Shown in pieces: positions 9,810-19,413 of a stretch of DNA of 64,000 bases. The position numbers and the translations under genes are program-made. Within the stretch, counting starts at the first letter, position 1. Each line of letters starts with the position of its first letter. The notes below the pieces were generated by a model. It worked only from the letters and a program-made list of their open reading frames with translations. It did no database searches and was not told the DNA's origin. The DNA comes from Corydoras sp. C115 (Eukaryota; Chordata; Actinopteri; Siluriformes; Callichthyidae): the NCBI GenBank assembly GCA_019802505.1, contig JAFMOC010000159.1, positions 2,521,394 through 2,585,393 on the forward strand, read 5' to 3'.

Positions 9810-12800
9810 CGCCCCCCCAAAAACAACCGGGGAGCAAAGGCACCCGGGGACGCTAAAACGGAACCGAAAGGGGGCTCGAGGGCAGCGTGGAGACCCCAGG
9901 AGTGTGCGGGGATGCCGTGCCAAATGGTGCGGCGGCACCGTGACCCCGTGTGAGGGTGAGGACACCGTGCCCGCGTGGACTGACGCGGGGGCCGCGATCC
10001 CTTAAGGATACGGGGCCGTTGAGAGGCCCGCAGGGTGCTAAAGCCCGGTGACCCAATGTGGAGGCGGAAGGGATGTGGCCTCTTGTGAGGGAGGTGCCAC
10101 GTCCTCCCGAGGGCACGAGAGTGGCGGGATCCCTTAAGTCTTCGGGGGCACCGTGACCCCTGGTGGATGCGCGGGGGACCTGGCCCCCGGTGGGCATGAG
10201 AGGAGCCAAAGTCCTTGAGGGTACGGGAGCACCGTGACCCTCTGAGCGCACTAGGGGTGCGGTAATGCCCTAACCCCTTGAGAAACCGAGGAACCGGAGA
10301 GACAGGAGGAACCCGGGTATACACGACCGCTGAAGAGGAACGGGGGAACACAGAAAGGACCCGAGTGGACGGAGAAAAAAACCCGAGTGCACGCACATGT
10401 GACCCGAGTGGACGAGAAAGTAACCCGGGTGAACGCATATGTGACCCGAGTGAACGCATATGTGACCCGAGTGAACGCATGTGTGACCCGAGTGAACGCC
10501 AAACTGACCCGAGTGGACGAATTAGTGACCCGAGTGGATGGAGCGGTGAATCCGACAAGGTCCATGAACTTGGCTGCCGGCCCAGGATCCCATACGAACT
10601 CCTCCGCCCCCAAAGTCCTTGGTCCGGCGGTAGGTTGGACCAGAGCGGGTGGAAAATGGTCCTGGGCGGAGAACGGGTCATCCACATCACGGGGCAAATA
10701 GTCCAGCGCGGTGGTCTTAGCGACAGGAGCAGGGGTCCATAGAACCTGTGTGGAGAACACAGGACTCCACTGCCTCCTCACCCGACACCTGGACTGCCTT
10801 CTGGGGAATGCGCAGAGCGCCAGGCCATGATTCCCAGTCTCCTCTCTCCCCTCCACCTGGACACACAAAGGGAGACCCAGTACCTTGTCCCCACAACGCA
10901 TATTAATGTCCTGGATAACCGAGACGGAGTCCGAATCCAAGACGCGTGGCGGGGCGAGTGGCGGCACGGCGCGGGGCGCGGCGAGAGGCGGCACGGACCA
11001 AGGCGCGGCGAGAGACGGCACGGACCGGGGCGCGGCGAGAGGCGGCACGACCCGAGGCGCGGCGAGAGACGGCACGGCGCGGGGCGCGGCGAGAGGCGGC
11101 CCGGCCCGGGGCGCGGCGAGAGGCTGCACGACCCGGGGTGTGGCGAAAGGCGGCACGACCCTGGGCGTGGCGAGAGGCGGCTCGGACCGGGGCGCGGCGA
11201 GAGGCTGCACGGCCCGAGGCGCGGCGAGAGACGGCACGGACCGGGGCGCGGCGAGAGGCTGCACGACCCGGGGTGTGGCGAAAGGCGGCACGACCCTGGG
11301 CGTGGCGAGAGGCGGCTCGGACCGGGGCGCGGCGAGAGGCTGCACGGCCCGAGGCGCGGCGAGAGAGCTGCACGGCCCGAGGCGCGGCGAAAGGCGGCAC
11401 GACCCGGGGCGTGGCGAAAGGCGGCACGGCCCGGGGCGTGGCGAAAGGCGGCACGGCCCGGGGCGTGGCGAAAGGCGGCATGGCCCGGGGCGTAGCACGA
11501 GGCAGATCCCGGGCAGCGAGGGAAAACTCACTGAGCGGGACCTCCGTGGAGTAATGAGACTGGCACGGAGGAACGTGAGGCGGGGCCCGAGTAGCGAGAG
11601 AGGGCTCGCCGAATGCGTCCTCCGTGGAGATAAGTGACTCGCACGGAGGAGCAAGGCGCGGGACCCGGGCGCACCGCAAGGCGCGAGGTGCCGCGCAAGA
11701 CCGCGCAGCACGAGGCGGCGCAGCGCGAGGTGCAATGGCGCGGGGTGCGGCGCGAGGCGGCACGGCGCGGGGTGCGGCTCGGGGCGACACGGCGCGGGGT
11801 GCGGCGCGAGGCGGCACGGCGCGGGGTGCGGCGCTAGGCGGCACGGCGCGGGGTGCGGCGCTAGGCAGTACCCGAGTAGTGAGGGGGTACTCCCTTAACG
11901 CGTCCTCCGTGGAGATATGAGACTCACACGGAGGAACGCGAACGCGGCGTGAGGCGCGAGGTGCAGCGCGAGACGTCGCAGCACGAGGCGACGCAGCGCG
12001 AGGTGACGCAGCGCGAGGTGCAGCTGCGCGGGGTGCGACGAGTGGCGGCACGGCGCGAGACGTGGCACGCGGCAAATCCCGGGCAGCGAGGGAGAACTCG
12101 CTGAACGCGTCCTCCGTGGAGAAAGAACACTCGCACGGAGGAAGGCGAACGCGGCGCGAGACGACCGGGCACGGGACGCGGAACGAGACAAATCCCGGGC
12201 AGCGAGGGGGAACTCGCTGAACGCGTCCTCCGTGGAGACAGGAGACTCGCACGGGGGAACGCGAACGCGGCGCGAGGCGCGAGGGGCAGCGCGAGACGAT
12301 GCAGCGCGAGGTGCAGCTGCGCGGGATGCGGTGCTACGCGGGCCGGTGCGGGGTGCGACGCTAGGCAGCCCGGAGCGGGGCGACCCAGCGCGGCGCGCGG
12401 ACCGAGACGACGCAGGACGGGGCACCCGACGAATCGCGGCGCGCGGCCAGATCCGAGCAGTGGGAATAAACTCACTGCACGGAGGCTCCGTGGAGTAACG
12501 AGGCTCACACGGAGAGGTGCGCACTGCGGTCCGCTCGGCGAGAGGGCACTCGTAGAACGGGTCCTCCGCGAAAAAAGGGTCCAAAGGGGGGACCGACGAC
12601 GGAGTCCGCGAGACCCTGAAGAACTCGCCGAGCGGATCCTCCGTGGAGAAAGGCTCCGACGGAGGACCGAGCGCAGGGACCTGCGCAGCCCACCCCAGCT
12701 CGTCGAAGGCGTCCTCCGTGGAGTCCTGAAACTCGCACGGAGGGGTGCACGACGACTTCCTGGCGGCGCGAAAAAACTCGCTTAGCGGGTGGACCGTGGG

Positions 12801-13148
12801 GTAGGGAATCTCCCACGGCGGGAGACGCGCGTCAAACGGGTCCTCCGTGGAAAAAGGGTCCAACGGAGGAGCCGAAGACGAGGTCTGCGAGACCCGGAAA
12901 AACTCGCCGAGGAAATCCTCCGTGGAGAAAGGCTCCGCCGGAGGACCGGGGGATGGGGCCCGGGCACTGCCCCTCCTCGCTCCAACCTCCGAGGAGCGAG
13001 TACTGCGGCGAGAACCAGACGGCGTGGCCGGCGCCAGGCTAAGAAAGCCGATTGCCACAGACGGGATGTATGATGGCATGGCTAGTGCCGGGGTAATAAG
13101 CCAAAAATGCTGCTGGAGGTCACGGCTAACTGACGTGGCTAACGCCAA
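9810..13148 (-). CDS. Repeat-rich ORF(s) of the non-autonomous LTR element
   Basis: Minus-strand open frames 11895-13148 (417 codons), 10903-12252 (449), 10251-11735 (494) and 9719-10690 (323) overlap. The likely genuine protein path is the one with recurring PPCES-x-ISTEDAF-x-EF and PPLDPFSTEDP modules, then APRAVPP modules (9 residues), a non-repetitive stretch (VIQDINMRCGDKVLGLPL near 10900), and finally TRVTYAF heptads. Frame changes occur between blocks (for example an irregular unit near 11366), so this copy is probably not one continuous protein. Serine/threonine/acidic modules suggest a structural or gag-like role, but no known domain is visible. The opposite strand is also open, because the units are GC-rich and multiples of 3. 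Confidence 0.5.
10380..10545. repeat. 21-bp tandem array (about 8 units)
   Basis: The unit core is acccgagtgaacgcatatg, varying at a few positions. On the minus strand each unit encodes a TRVTYAF-like heptad. It lies inside the LTR element's coding region. Confidence 0.88.
10950..11510. repeat. 27-bp tandem array (about 20 units)
   Basis: GC-rich units around gcggcgagaggcggcacg encode 9-residue APRAVPPLA-like repeats on the minus strand. Higher-order duplication is visible: the block near 11110-11230 recurs almost exactly at about 11250-11370. One unit near 11366 is out of register. Confidence 0.88.
11720..11870. repeat. Second 27-bp tandem array (about 5-6 units)
   Basis: Units around gcgaggcggcacggcgcggg repeat with little divergence. 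It is separated from the first array by a non-array segment with tcctccgtggag. Confidence 0.8.
11880..12990. repeat. Long-period tandem modules with the tcctccgtggag core
   Basis: The string cgtcctccgtggag or close variants recurs at roughly 100-190-bp intervals (near 11900, 12105, 12225, 12485, 12635, 12710, 12840, 12915). Each sits next to a segment encoding FSTEDPF/ISTEDAF-like modules on the minus strand. The units have diverged more than the short arrays. Confidence 0.7.
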
Positions 13149-13473
13149 ACTAAATAGCCTAATGCAGCCACAACAATCTAGGCTAGTGGCGTGGCTAACA
13201 CCGATCTAATAAAGCCAAATACTGCTGCTTAAATGCGGCTATTGGCGTGGCTAGCGCCGATCTAAAAAGCCGAGTGTAGCAGCAGGAAACGCGTCTAAAC
13301 GCGGTTAGCACGAGCGCTAACGCGGCACGCGCTAATAAACAAAAACAAAAACACGCCCGGGACGAGAACCGGGAAATGCGGCAGCACGCGGACGCGCAGA
13401 AATATAAAGAGAGTGTTGCTTACCCGGAGAAGGAATCCTGGACTCTGCTACAGATGTTGGAGGTCAGCATTAC

Positions 13474-13972
13474 TGTTACGACGGGGCGCGCTGCCCGGAA
13501 AATGGCGGCGCAGCGCGGCGTGGTGGAGGAACACAGAGCCAGGAGACCAGGTAAACAAACACAAAAGCTCCTTTAATGGCCGATCGCGGGAATGCCGCTA
13601 GACAGAGCCGAGAGCTCAAATACACATAGAGGGAACGGTGCAACGGGAACGCTGCTGCGGAACCGAATACACGTACCGAAAATACGTGGAGTTAAACAAC
13701 CGCGGAACAGCCGCAGGATGCCGAATAAACAGAAATACCACACGAACCACCCGACGTGACAATGTAGGTAAGAACATTACCATACACCGATAGAAATGCT
13801 GACCTACTGGCAGTTTAGCCGAGATATCTTAAATACTGCCAGTAGGTCGCCAGTGATTAGGTAGGACCCAATCCCTGCACAAGGGGGTGGGTCCTACCTA
13901 CGGAAGCCCGACATGGCCGAAACCCGAAACACGGGAGGCAGGTGGGAGGGGCCCAAACCTCCCAACCTGACA
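13474..13972 (-). repeat. 5' LTR of the 9.3-14.0 kb element
   Basis: 499 bp, TG...CA bounded, matching 9299-9806. In minus orientation it ends GTAACA and is followed by GTAATGCTGACC, the expected primer-binding position. I could not match this to a particular tRNA. Confidence 0.92.
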
Positions 13973-14363
13973 CCAGATCATCAACAGTGCAGTTAAAATC
14001 ACCACCCAGAACTAAAATGTCAATAAATCACAGTTAGAAATCACAGTGCTCAGAGAGTTTAAAAACATCATCCTCTCTGCTGCTGCTGTCAGGGCATAAA
14101 CACAGATTTTAACTTTCAGCAGTCTCCCGGGTAAAACCTCCTCCACCGTGTAAGAGCAGGGGATAAAATAATTAGTAAAAAAAAAACACCTACCCCACCA
14201 CTTGTGGTAGAGAGGTGACTTAAAACAGTGAGCGCCCTCCACTCTTTTGCCCAATCCACAGCATTATTAAAATCACTGTGTGGCTCCTGGACAAAAACCA
14301 CATCAGCTCTCTTCTGTTTTAAAAGTTCATAAAACATGGCTCTCTTTTTACAGTCTCTTTCCC
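13973..14363 (-). pseudogene. LINE copy 2 endonuclease N-terminal relic
   Basis: Minus-strand translation shows KKRAMFYELLKQKRADVVFV (catalytic-glutamate region VFVQEPHSD) and TTSGGVGVFFL. This is the apurinic endonuclease-like domain of Tx1 ORF2. It rejoins the ATG-containing end at 15000-15045 across the hAT at 14364-14999. Confidence 0.82.
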
Positions 14364-14999
14364 CAGTGGCATTTTTAGGGTTTAGAAACATCAGGGGCTT
14401 TAGCCCAGATCTCTTATTCCCCCCTCTGTCCTCTTTAAAAATTGCCCTTTCATGAGTGTATTTATTCATTTTTCAAACTGTTGTTACATTAATTTTGTTT
14501 GATAATTTTTTTGTTATATTGGATAAAATTAAATAACATGAAATATGTCTGTCAGCAGTGGATAGCACATTCAGTTCTAATAAATGATGGTTTTGGCTGA
14601 AATGTTTGAATAAATGAACCTGAGCTTCGGCAGAAAAGCATGAATCCGTTTTATGAGTCAGTCGCAGATGAAACAGTTTTAACAAGGTTTTGCTTTAAAT
14701 ACCATAACTTTGTGACAGTTTGTGCCTTCAGAAAAATTCTGAAGTTTTATGACAGCTGAGAAGCTGCTCTTTACGGCCAACATACAGTTATTACGGTAAA
14801 TTTACTCCCGTTACTGGCGAAAAAAATCTGTCTCCCTCAAACACACACAGCTTAGAAACACAAACAGCTGACGGTGACTCCATTGTTCGGTCCCTCTGCT
14901 GGAGGAGAGGTTGCAGAGAAATCTGCTCATTTGATTCAGGGCTACTGACAAAACATCTGGGGCTATAGCCCTGAAAGTCCAGGTCCAAGGACGCCCCTG
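14364..14999. mobile_element. hAT-like non-autonomous element, relative of 8129-8729
   Basis: Starts CAGTGGCATTTTTAGG and ends AAGGACGCCCCTG. The flanks TCTTTCCC (14356-14363) and TCTTGCCC (15000-15007) form an 8-bp TSD with one mismatch. Both subterminal regions match the 8129 element in inverse orientation (aaacatcaggggctttagccc, ctggggctatagccc). No transposase is present, and it lacks the SINE fragment found in the 8129 copy. Confidence 0.83.
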
Positions 15000-15057
15000 T
15001 CTTGCCCCGTTTAAATTTAAAAGTTCCTATCTTTATGTCACTCATGTTTGAAAAAAG

Positions 15058-15426
15058 GGCGGCATGGTGGCTTAGTGGTTAGCACGTTCGCCTCTCAGCG
15101 GTAGGGATTCCCGGTTCGAATCCCCATCTGGGTGTAGTTTCCATGTTTCCCTGTCTCTGTGTGGGTTTCCTCCGGGTTCTCCGGTTTCTTCCCACAGTCC
15201 AAAAACATGGATCAAGTCAATTGAGTTCTCCAAATTGCCCCATATAGAGTGTGCCTGTGTATGTGTGAGTGTGTGCCCAGCGATGGATTGGCGCCCTGTC
15301 CTGGGTGTATCTGCCCAGCACCCGAAACTTTCTCCCCTGGATGGGCATGGGGAACCCCCCCCCCTGGATGGGCATGGGGAACCCCCCGTAACCCTAATAG
15401 AGGATAAAGTGGAATACAATGGATGG
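15058..15426 (+). mobile_element. tRNA-derived SINE-like repeat, copy a
   Basis: The head carries an A-box-like TGGCTTAGTGG and a perfect B-box-like GGTTCGAATCC, the internal RNA polymerase III promoter of tRNA-derived SINEs. The tail is an ATGGATGG run. A TSD of ATGTTTGAAAAAAG is exact at 15044-15057 and 15427-15440, overlapping the ORF2 start of LINE copy 2. There is a small internal duplication of the ctggatgggcatggggaac segment near 15340-15380. Confidence 0.85.
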
Positions 15427-15440
15427 ATGTTTGAAAAAAG

Positions 15441-16411
15441 ATAGAGAACTAAGACTGTAACTAAGACTGTAACTTATCAAGCAGTTCAAGTACAAAGGAC
15501 CTGATGCTCTCACAAAGCCATGTGCTGTCAACTCTGAGCTGTCCAAGCTTTCAGGTCAAGCCATTCAGAACTGGAATTTTTTAAGGTTGCTCCCTGTATT
15601 GATTGGTGACAAAATACAAAATCCTGAAGATGATATTTGGCAGTTAACCCTCCAGCTTAAAGATATTGTTGATATGATTTGTGCATAGATTATAGATTTC
15701 AAAGATTTCATTGTCACAGCCTACCTTGACATTATAATCCAGGAGTATTTGGAATCAAGAAAGTGTTTATTCCCTGAGAACACGCTAAAACCAAAACACA
15801 ATTTCTTATGGCACTATCCAGCACTAATTAAAAAATTTGGCCCCTTGATCAGGTTGTGGACCATGTGTTTTGAAAGTAAACACAGCTACTTTAAGAGATG
15901 CGCCAGACATTTTAAAAACTTTAAAAACATCTACCTAACTTTATCTGAAAGACATTAGATGTTCCAGGAATATATTTCAGCCGGGCCAGGGTGCAGCCCA
16001 CTTGTGCAAGTCAAAGACAGTTGTACTTTTTACCCCAGCCTGTACAGTGATGCAAACATGCAGTGAAGGATTTGACTTTTCAGAAAAAGTCACTAGTGTT
16101 TCCACAGACATATACTGTAGTATAAAGGTACTTCATATGAAAAAGGGCATTTCCTTGTGGTAAATAATGAAGAGTCCATGGAGTTTGGAGAGCTTCTTAT
16201 TATTTTAATTCAAAATGATTCAGTTGTGTATTTTGTGACATATGTATATAAAGCTGATTATCTTTCTGAATACCATCTGTACTCAGTGACAAAAGGGAAT
16301 TCAAGGTTGCAATGTATTAAAATTGACTTGGTAGACTTTTATCCATTAACATCATATATTGTTAGTAATAATTAATTAATTCCCCTGAAACACAGTGTGC
16401 TGTCTAAATAA
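15441..16411 (+). pseudogene. 3' part of a repetitive fish gene (KPKH...FESKH family), decayed
   Basis: The reading includes LRLLPVLIGDK and WQLTLQLKDIVDMI, an in-frame TAG at 15686, then LKPKHNFLWHYP, FGPLIRLWTMCFESKHSYF and LSERH. After frameshifts come EFGELLIILIQND, SEYHLYSVTK and a C-terminus LKHSVLSK stop (TAA 16409-16411) with an overlapping AATAAA. I recognise this as the C-terminal part of a protein family present in many copies in fish genomes, usually unnamed. I do not know its function. Stops and frame changes mark a pseudogene. It lies head-to-tail 258 bp upstream of the SAM-like gene, which is itself repetitive; the pairing may be meaningful. Confidence 0.6.
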
Positions 16412-18317
16412 ACATTACTTTAACCACTGTGGTTTAGCAGTCATAGAAATTTGGCATGTGTTCTTTAAAAAATTGATAAAACACTATTTGGAAAAATATA
16501 AAAATGACTGCAGTTTCTCCATTTTAAATGCAGTGAAATTATAAGTCCTCACTGACATATACTCAAGAGTAGATATTTCTCTTGTTGTGTCAGTTGACCT
16601 ATTTTATTTTAATGATATCTTTCAATTCTAATATTGAAAACTTGTGTCTTTCTTCCTTGAATCTAAAGATGACTGATGCAGAGCAATCATTACTGCGCAC
16701 TGCCATTTCTTAGGTGTTACCTGACTTTCCAGAGGTGACAAAAGATATCCTAGAGGAGACCTTACAATCCCTTGGGGTGGAGACATATTGTGACTTTCAG
16801 TTTATCACGGAAGCGCTGAGGCCAGTTCAAGCCCGTAAAGTTGTTGCTGCTTGGAAGCTGAGATATTCAGGTATGGCAGTAAAGAATGCAGCCACTGCTC
16901 AAAGTGGACTACATTGAAAAATCAATTATAAGCAGTAAAAGAGTAGGAACGTTCATATTGTGTTCTTGATATGTTTGTGTATGTTTTTGCAGGCCAGACT
17001 CCTGAAACCAGCAACCTGTTGGTGCCTCACTGAGAACTCCTGAATTCTTCCAGTTTGTTTCACCTAGAAGTTTATCCTCAGCCTCTTCCAACAGCTGCCC
17101 AAGACCTGATATAGACTGGGTGGATACTTTCATGATTCCATGGGAGAAGTTCCCAGAGGACCTTCTCCCAGTCATTAGAGTGAGGAAAATGACCAAGTCC
17201 ACAAATGAGAAGAGAAATGGTCCGAATTGTAGTTTGTAAGATGATGCGAAAAAGTTATTGTGTAAGTAAAAGAAATATTACTGAAGTTGCCAAAACGATA
17301 TCCAAATTCTCTGCAAGACATAATAGAGGGAGATGTGATTGGCTCAGGGTATAACTCTATAGTCAAACAATTACAAAATAGGATCGAAAATGTGAAGAGA
17401 TCAACTACCCCAAAAATAAGAAAACAAAAGAAATGCACTGAGGACTCAGACACAGATGAAGTGCCTCCAGAATGCAGAGCAGCAATCCAGGACACATATG
17501 GGTGCATAAACTGGGATTTAAAATTCCTGCCCCTTGGAGAGACACCTGAGAGCCAGGAAGAAAAAAAAGAAAAACTGAAGATGATGTCTCAGCAAACTGA
17601 AGTAAATCCAGAGGAGGTCAAACTAATTATGAAGGTCACTTTCTACACACAGCGTAAACAAATCAATCAGGGGAAAGATATAAAATATCTACTGGAGGAA
17701 TGGCTTTTTTGTGCAGTGAGCTTGGCATGGTGGTTCATTTCAAGGAGCTCACTGGAAATGGACTTAAAGAGACTTTCACACGAAATGTGGATATGAAGAG
17801 GAAACGGCTTCTGAACTACATGAAGACTGTTTGTGTCAACAAGAACAAAAAGTTCCCACAGGCTGTGTTAAAGCATAAAGCAAGAGCGGGAGAGGTGAGT
17901 GGATGCTCAGAAAACATCAAAGAGATGGTGTTGCTTCTATTGTCCTACTTTGTTGAGAAGGAAGACGTGATGTTCTGTTATGTGAAGGACACGTGCCTTG
18001 CTGGAGAAGTACAGATGGACCAAGTTCCCTTGACTTCCACCATTGTTGTGTGTGGTAAGTTAACTTTCTTGCTCTTTCATTTTTTTCTGTAGTGTTTTTC
18101 ATACTTGTTTTTTTTTTTCATTTTCTTTCACCTTTTCTGCCTGACACATTCAGATTGCACATGGTTTGTTAGTGTACGCTCTTAAGTTTGTTTAAAGTGA
18201 CCTTAAAAAGCCTTACATTTCTCAGCCCTAAGCCTGCATGCTTAAAATCAGTTTAATTTACCTTTAAAGAATTCTAAACATTCGTATCTACTCTATACTC
18301 AGTTTAGTTTTAGAAAG

Positions 18318-18318
<1 letters not shown>

Positions 18319-18345
<27 letters not shown>
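18319..18345. repeat. Poly-T tract
   Basis: A run of T just upstream of exon 3 of the SAM-like pseudogene. It may act as part of a polypyrimidine tract, but the AG acceptor is not obvious. Confidence 0.6.
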
Positions 18346-18348
<3 letters not shown>

Positions 18349-18610
18349 TATTTTGCGTGTGGATCGAAGCATTGTTCAGGATAACGTCACCTCTTTTGTT
18401 TCTGTTCTGTGCATGATGTTTGGGAGCTATTATTGTTTTAACATTCATTATCCATCAGACCTGGCATCAACCTTGGAGTTTCTGCAGAGGTATACATTTT
18501 TTTAATTTGATTTATTTATTTATTTATTTTTGATTGATATTATCCAATATTTTAAATTTACTTATATAAAACAAATGTAAAAGTAGCTGCTACAGTGGAG
18601 ACTTGTATAG

Positions 18611-18614
<4 letters not shown>

Positions 18615-18657
<43 letters not shown>
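18615..18657. repeat. (TG)n microsatellite, left flank of recombinase segment
   Basis: About 21 TG units, directly followed by TTCTGGTAATC. A matching (TG)n run resumes at 22733 after ACCAGTA. Confidence 0.95.
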
Positions 18658-18658
<1 letters not shown>

Positions 18659-18833
18659 CTGGTAATCATTACGTTGCGGGGACATTTGTCTGTTTACATA
18701 GTCATCTCATGAGGACCTCTTGCGGTGTGGGGACCAAAATTCTAGTCCCCAGACGGGAAACCATTTTAAATGATTAAAAAAGGTTTTCTGATAGTGCTTA
18801 TGAAGTTTTTAGCTTTGGCCCATACCGCATGAT

Positions 18834-18838
<5 letters not shown>

Positions 18839-18872
<34 letters not shown>
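18839..18872. repeat. Internal (GT)n microsatellite
   Basis: About 16 GT units inside the recombinase segment. Confidence 0.95.
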
Positions 18873-18874
<2 letters not shown>

Positions 18875-18912
18875 CGGAGTTCAGTTTCTTCCCCTATAGT
18901 TTATGAGTGGTG

Positions 18913-19101
18913 TTACATGTTACACACTACAGGTACAGTTAGAAGAGTACGGGAGGAAGTTTGAACTATTTGAACTAAGTCGGACAGATATGGAGGAGCA
19001 AGGTTATAAATAATCTTAAAAGTTACCAGAAGAGTTTTGTAATCTAAGTGGAACTTAATGGGTAACAAGTGAAGCTGCTGCAAGACCAGAGTGATCATCA
19101 A
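18913..19101 (-). mobile_element. Non-LTR retrotransposon 3' fragment
   Basis: The minus strand reads LVLQQLHLLPIKFHLDYKTL and IIYNLAPPYLSDLV. This is the 'LHWLPV...NLAPPYLSDL' signature found near the C-terminus of several fish LINE ORF2 proteins. It is short and decayed; the clade is not assignable. Confidence 0.55.
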
Positions 19102-19413
19102 AGAAAATATTTGTGCAGAGGATCAACAGGAAAACAAAAGGTAAGCACATTTATATACATATATAAATATATATAATATATATAACTTACTTTTTAGTTA
19201 GATATACTTTCTTAGTAATACTTGTTGTTAGGATTAATAAATAAATACCTAAATAATGCAATTTCTCCATTTATCCAAAGCTTCAGGTATGGGACATTTA
19301 TTTTGAAACCGCGTGCAATTTAACGCCATCATTAGTGCTAACAGATCGTCTTCAGGTGTAGAGACAGGGGTAGTTGTTAAATCGGGCAACACGGTTCACC
19401 ATAAGAAACTGTA

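Larger units (their letters stand above)
9299..13972 (-). mobile_element. Young non-autonomous LTR retrotransposon with tandem-repeat ORF
   Basis: Two nearly identical LTRs (9299-9806 and 13474-13972) bracket 3.67 kb. A 5-bp TSD CCAGA lies at 9294-9298 and 13973-13977. In minus orientation the LTR runs TGTCAGG...GTAACA. A purine tract with seven Gs (plus-strand positions 9807-9830) directly precedes the 3' LTR, as expected for plus-strand priming. No protease, RT, RNase H or integrase motif occurs inside. The interior is long minus-strand open frames built from tandem repeats. It is inserted in the endonuclease of LINE copy 2. It must have been mobilised in trans. I do not recognise a named family. 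Confidence 0.9.
5690..15045 (-). mobile_element. Tx1-like LINE, copy 2, interrupted by three insertions
   Basis: This is the same family as copy 1, on the minus strand. ORF2 starts at an ATG at 15045 (MSDIKIGT) and ends near 5920. Three later insertions split it: hAT 14364-14999, LTR element 9299-13972 and hAT 8129-8729. Subtracting them leaves about 3.45 kb, close to a full ORF2. At each junction the LINE reading resumes once the element and one TSD are removed. For example, the endonuclease GDFNCT continues across the LTR element into DRNHME, and the RT segment GIDGLP continues across the hAT into VEFYKALW. ORF1 is not present upstream; a SINE and unrelated gene sequence follow, so the copy is 5'-truncated or rearranged. 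Confidence 0.88.

Noticed and set aside
10380..10545. Possible CRISPR-like array
   Set aside because: Units are contiguous with no spacers, lie inside a coding minisatellite, and the organism is a vertebrate.
10251..13148. Plus-strand open frames of 150-250 codons (for example 10827-11495, 10885-11637) opposite the LTR-element ORF
   Set aside because: They are reverse-strand shadows of stop-free GC-rich repeats, with arginine/glycine monotony and no start context or motif.
15058..15130. tRNA gene at the SINE heads (also 31707, 58849)
   Set aside because: Only the A and B boxes match; the acceptor and anticodon stems do not pair and the same sequence recurs in truncated copies.
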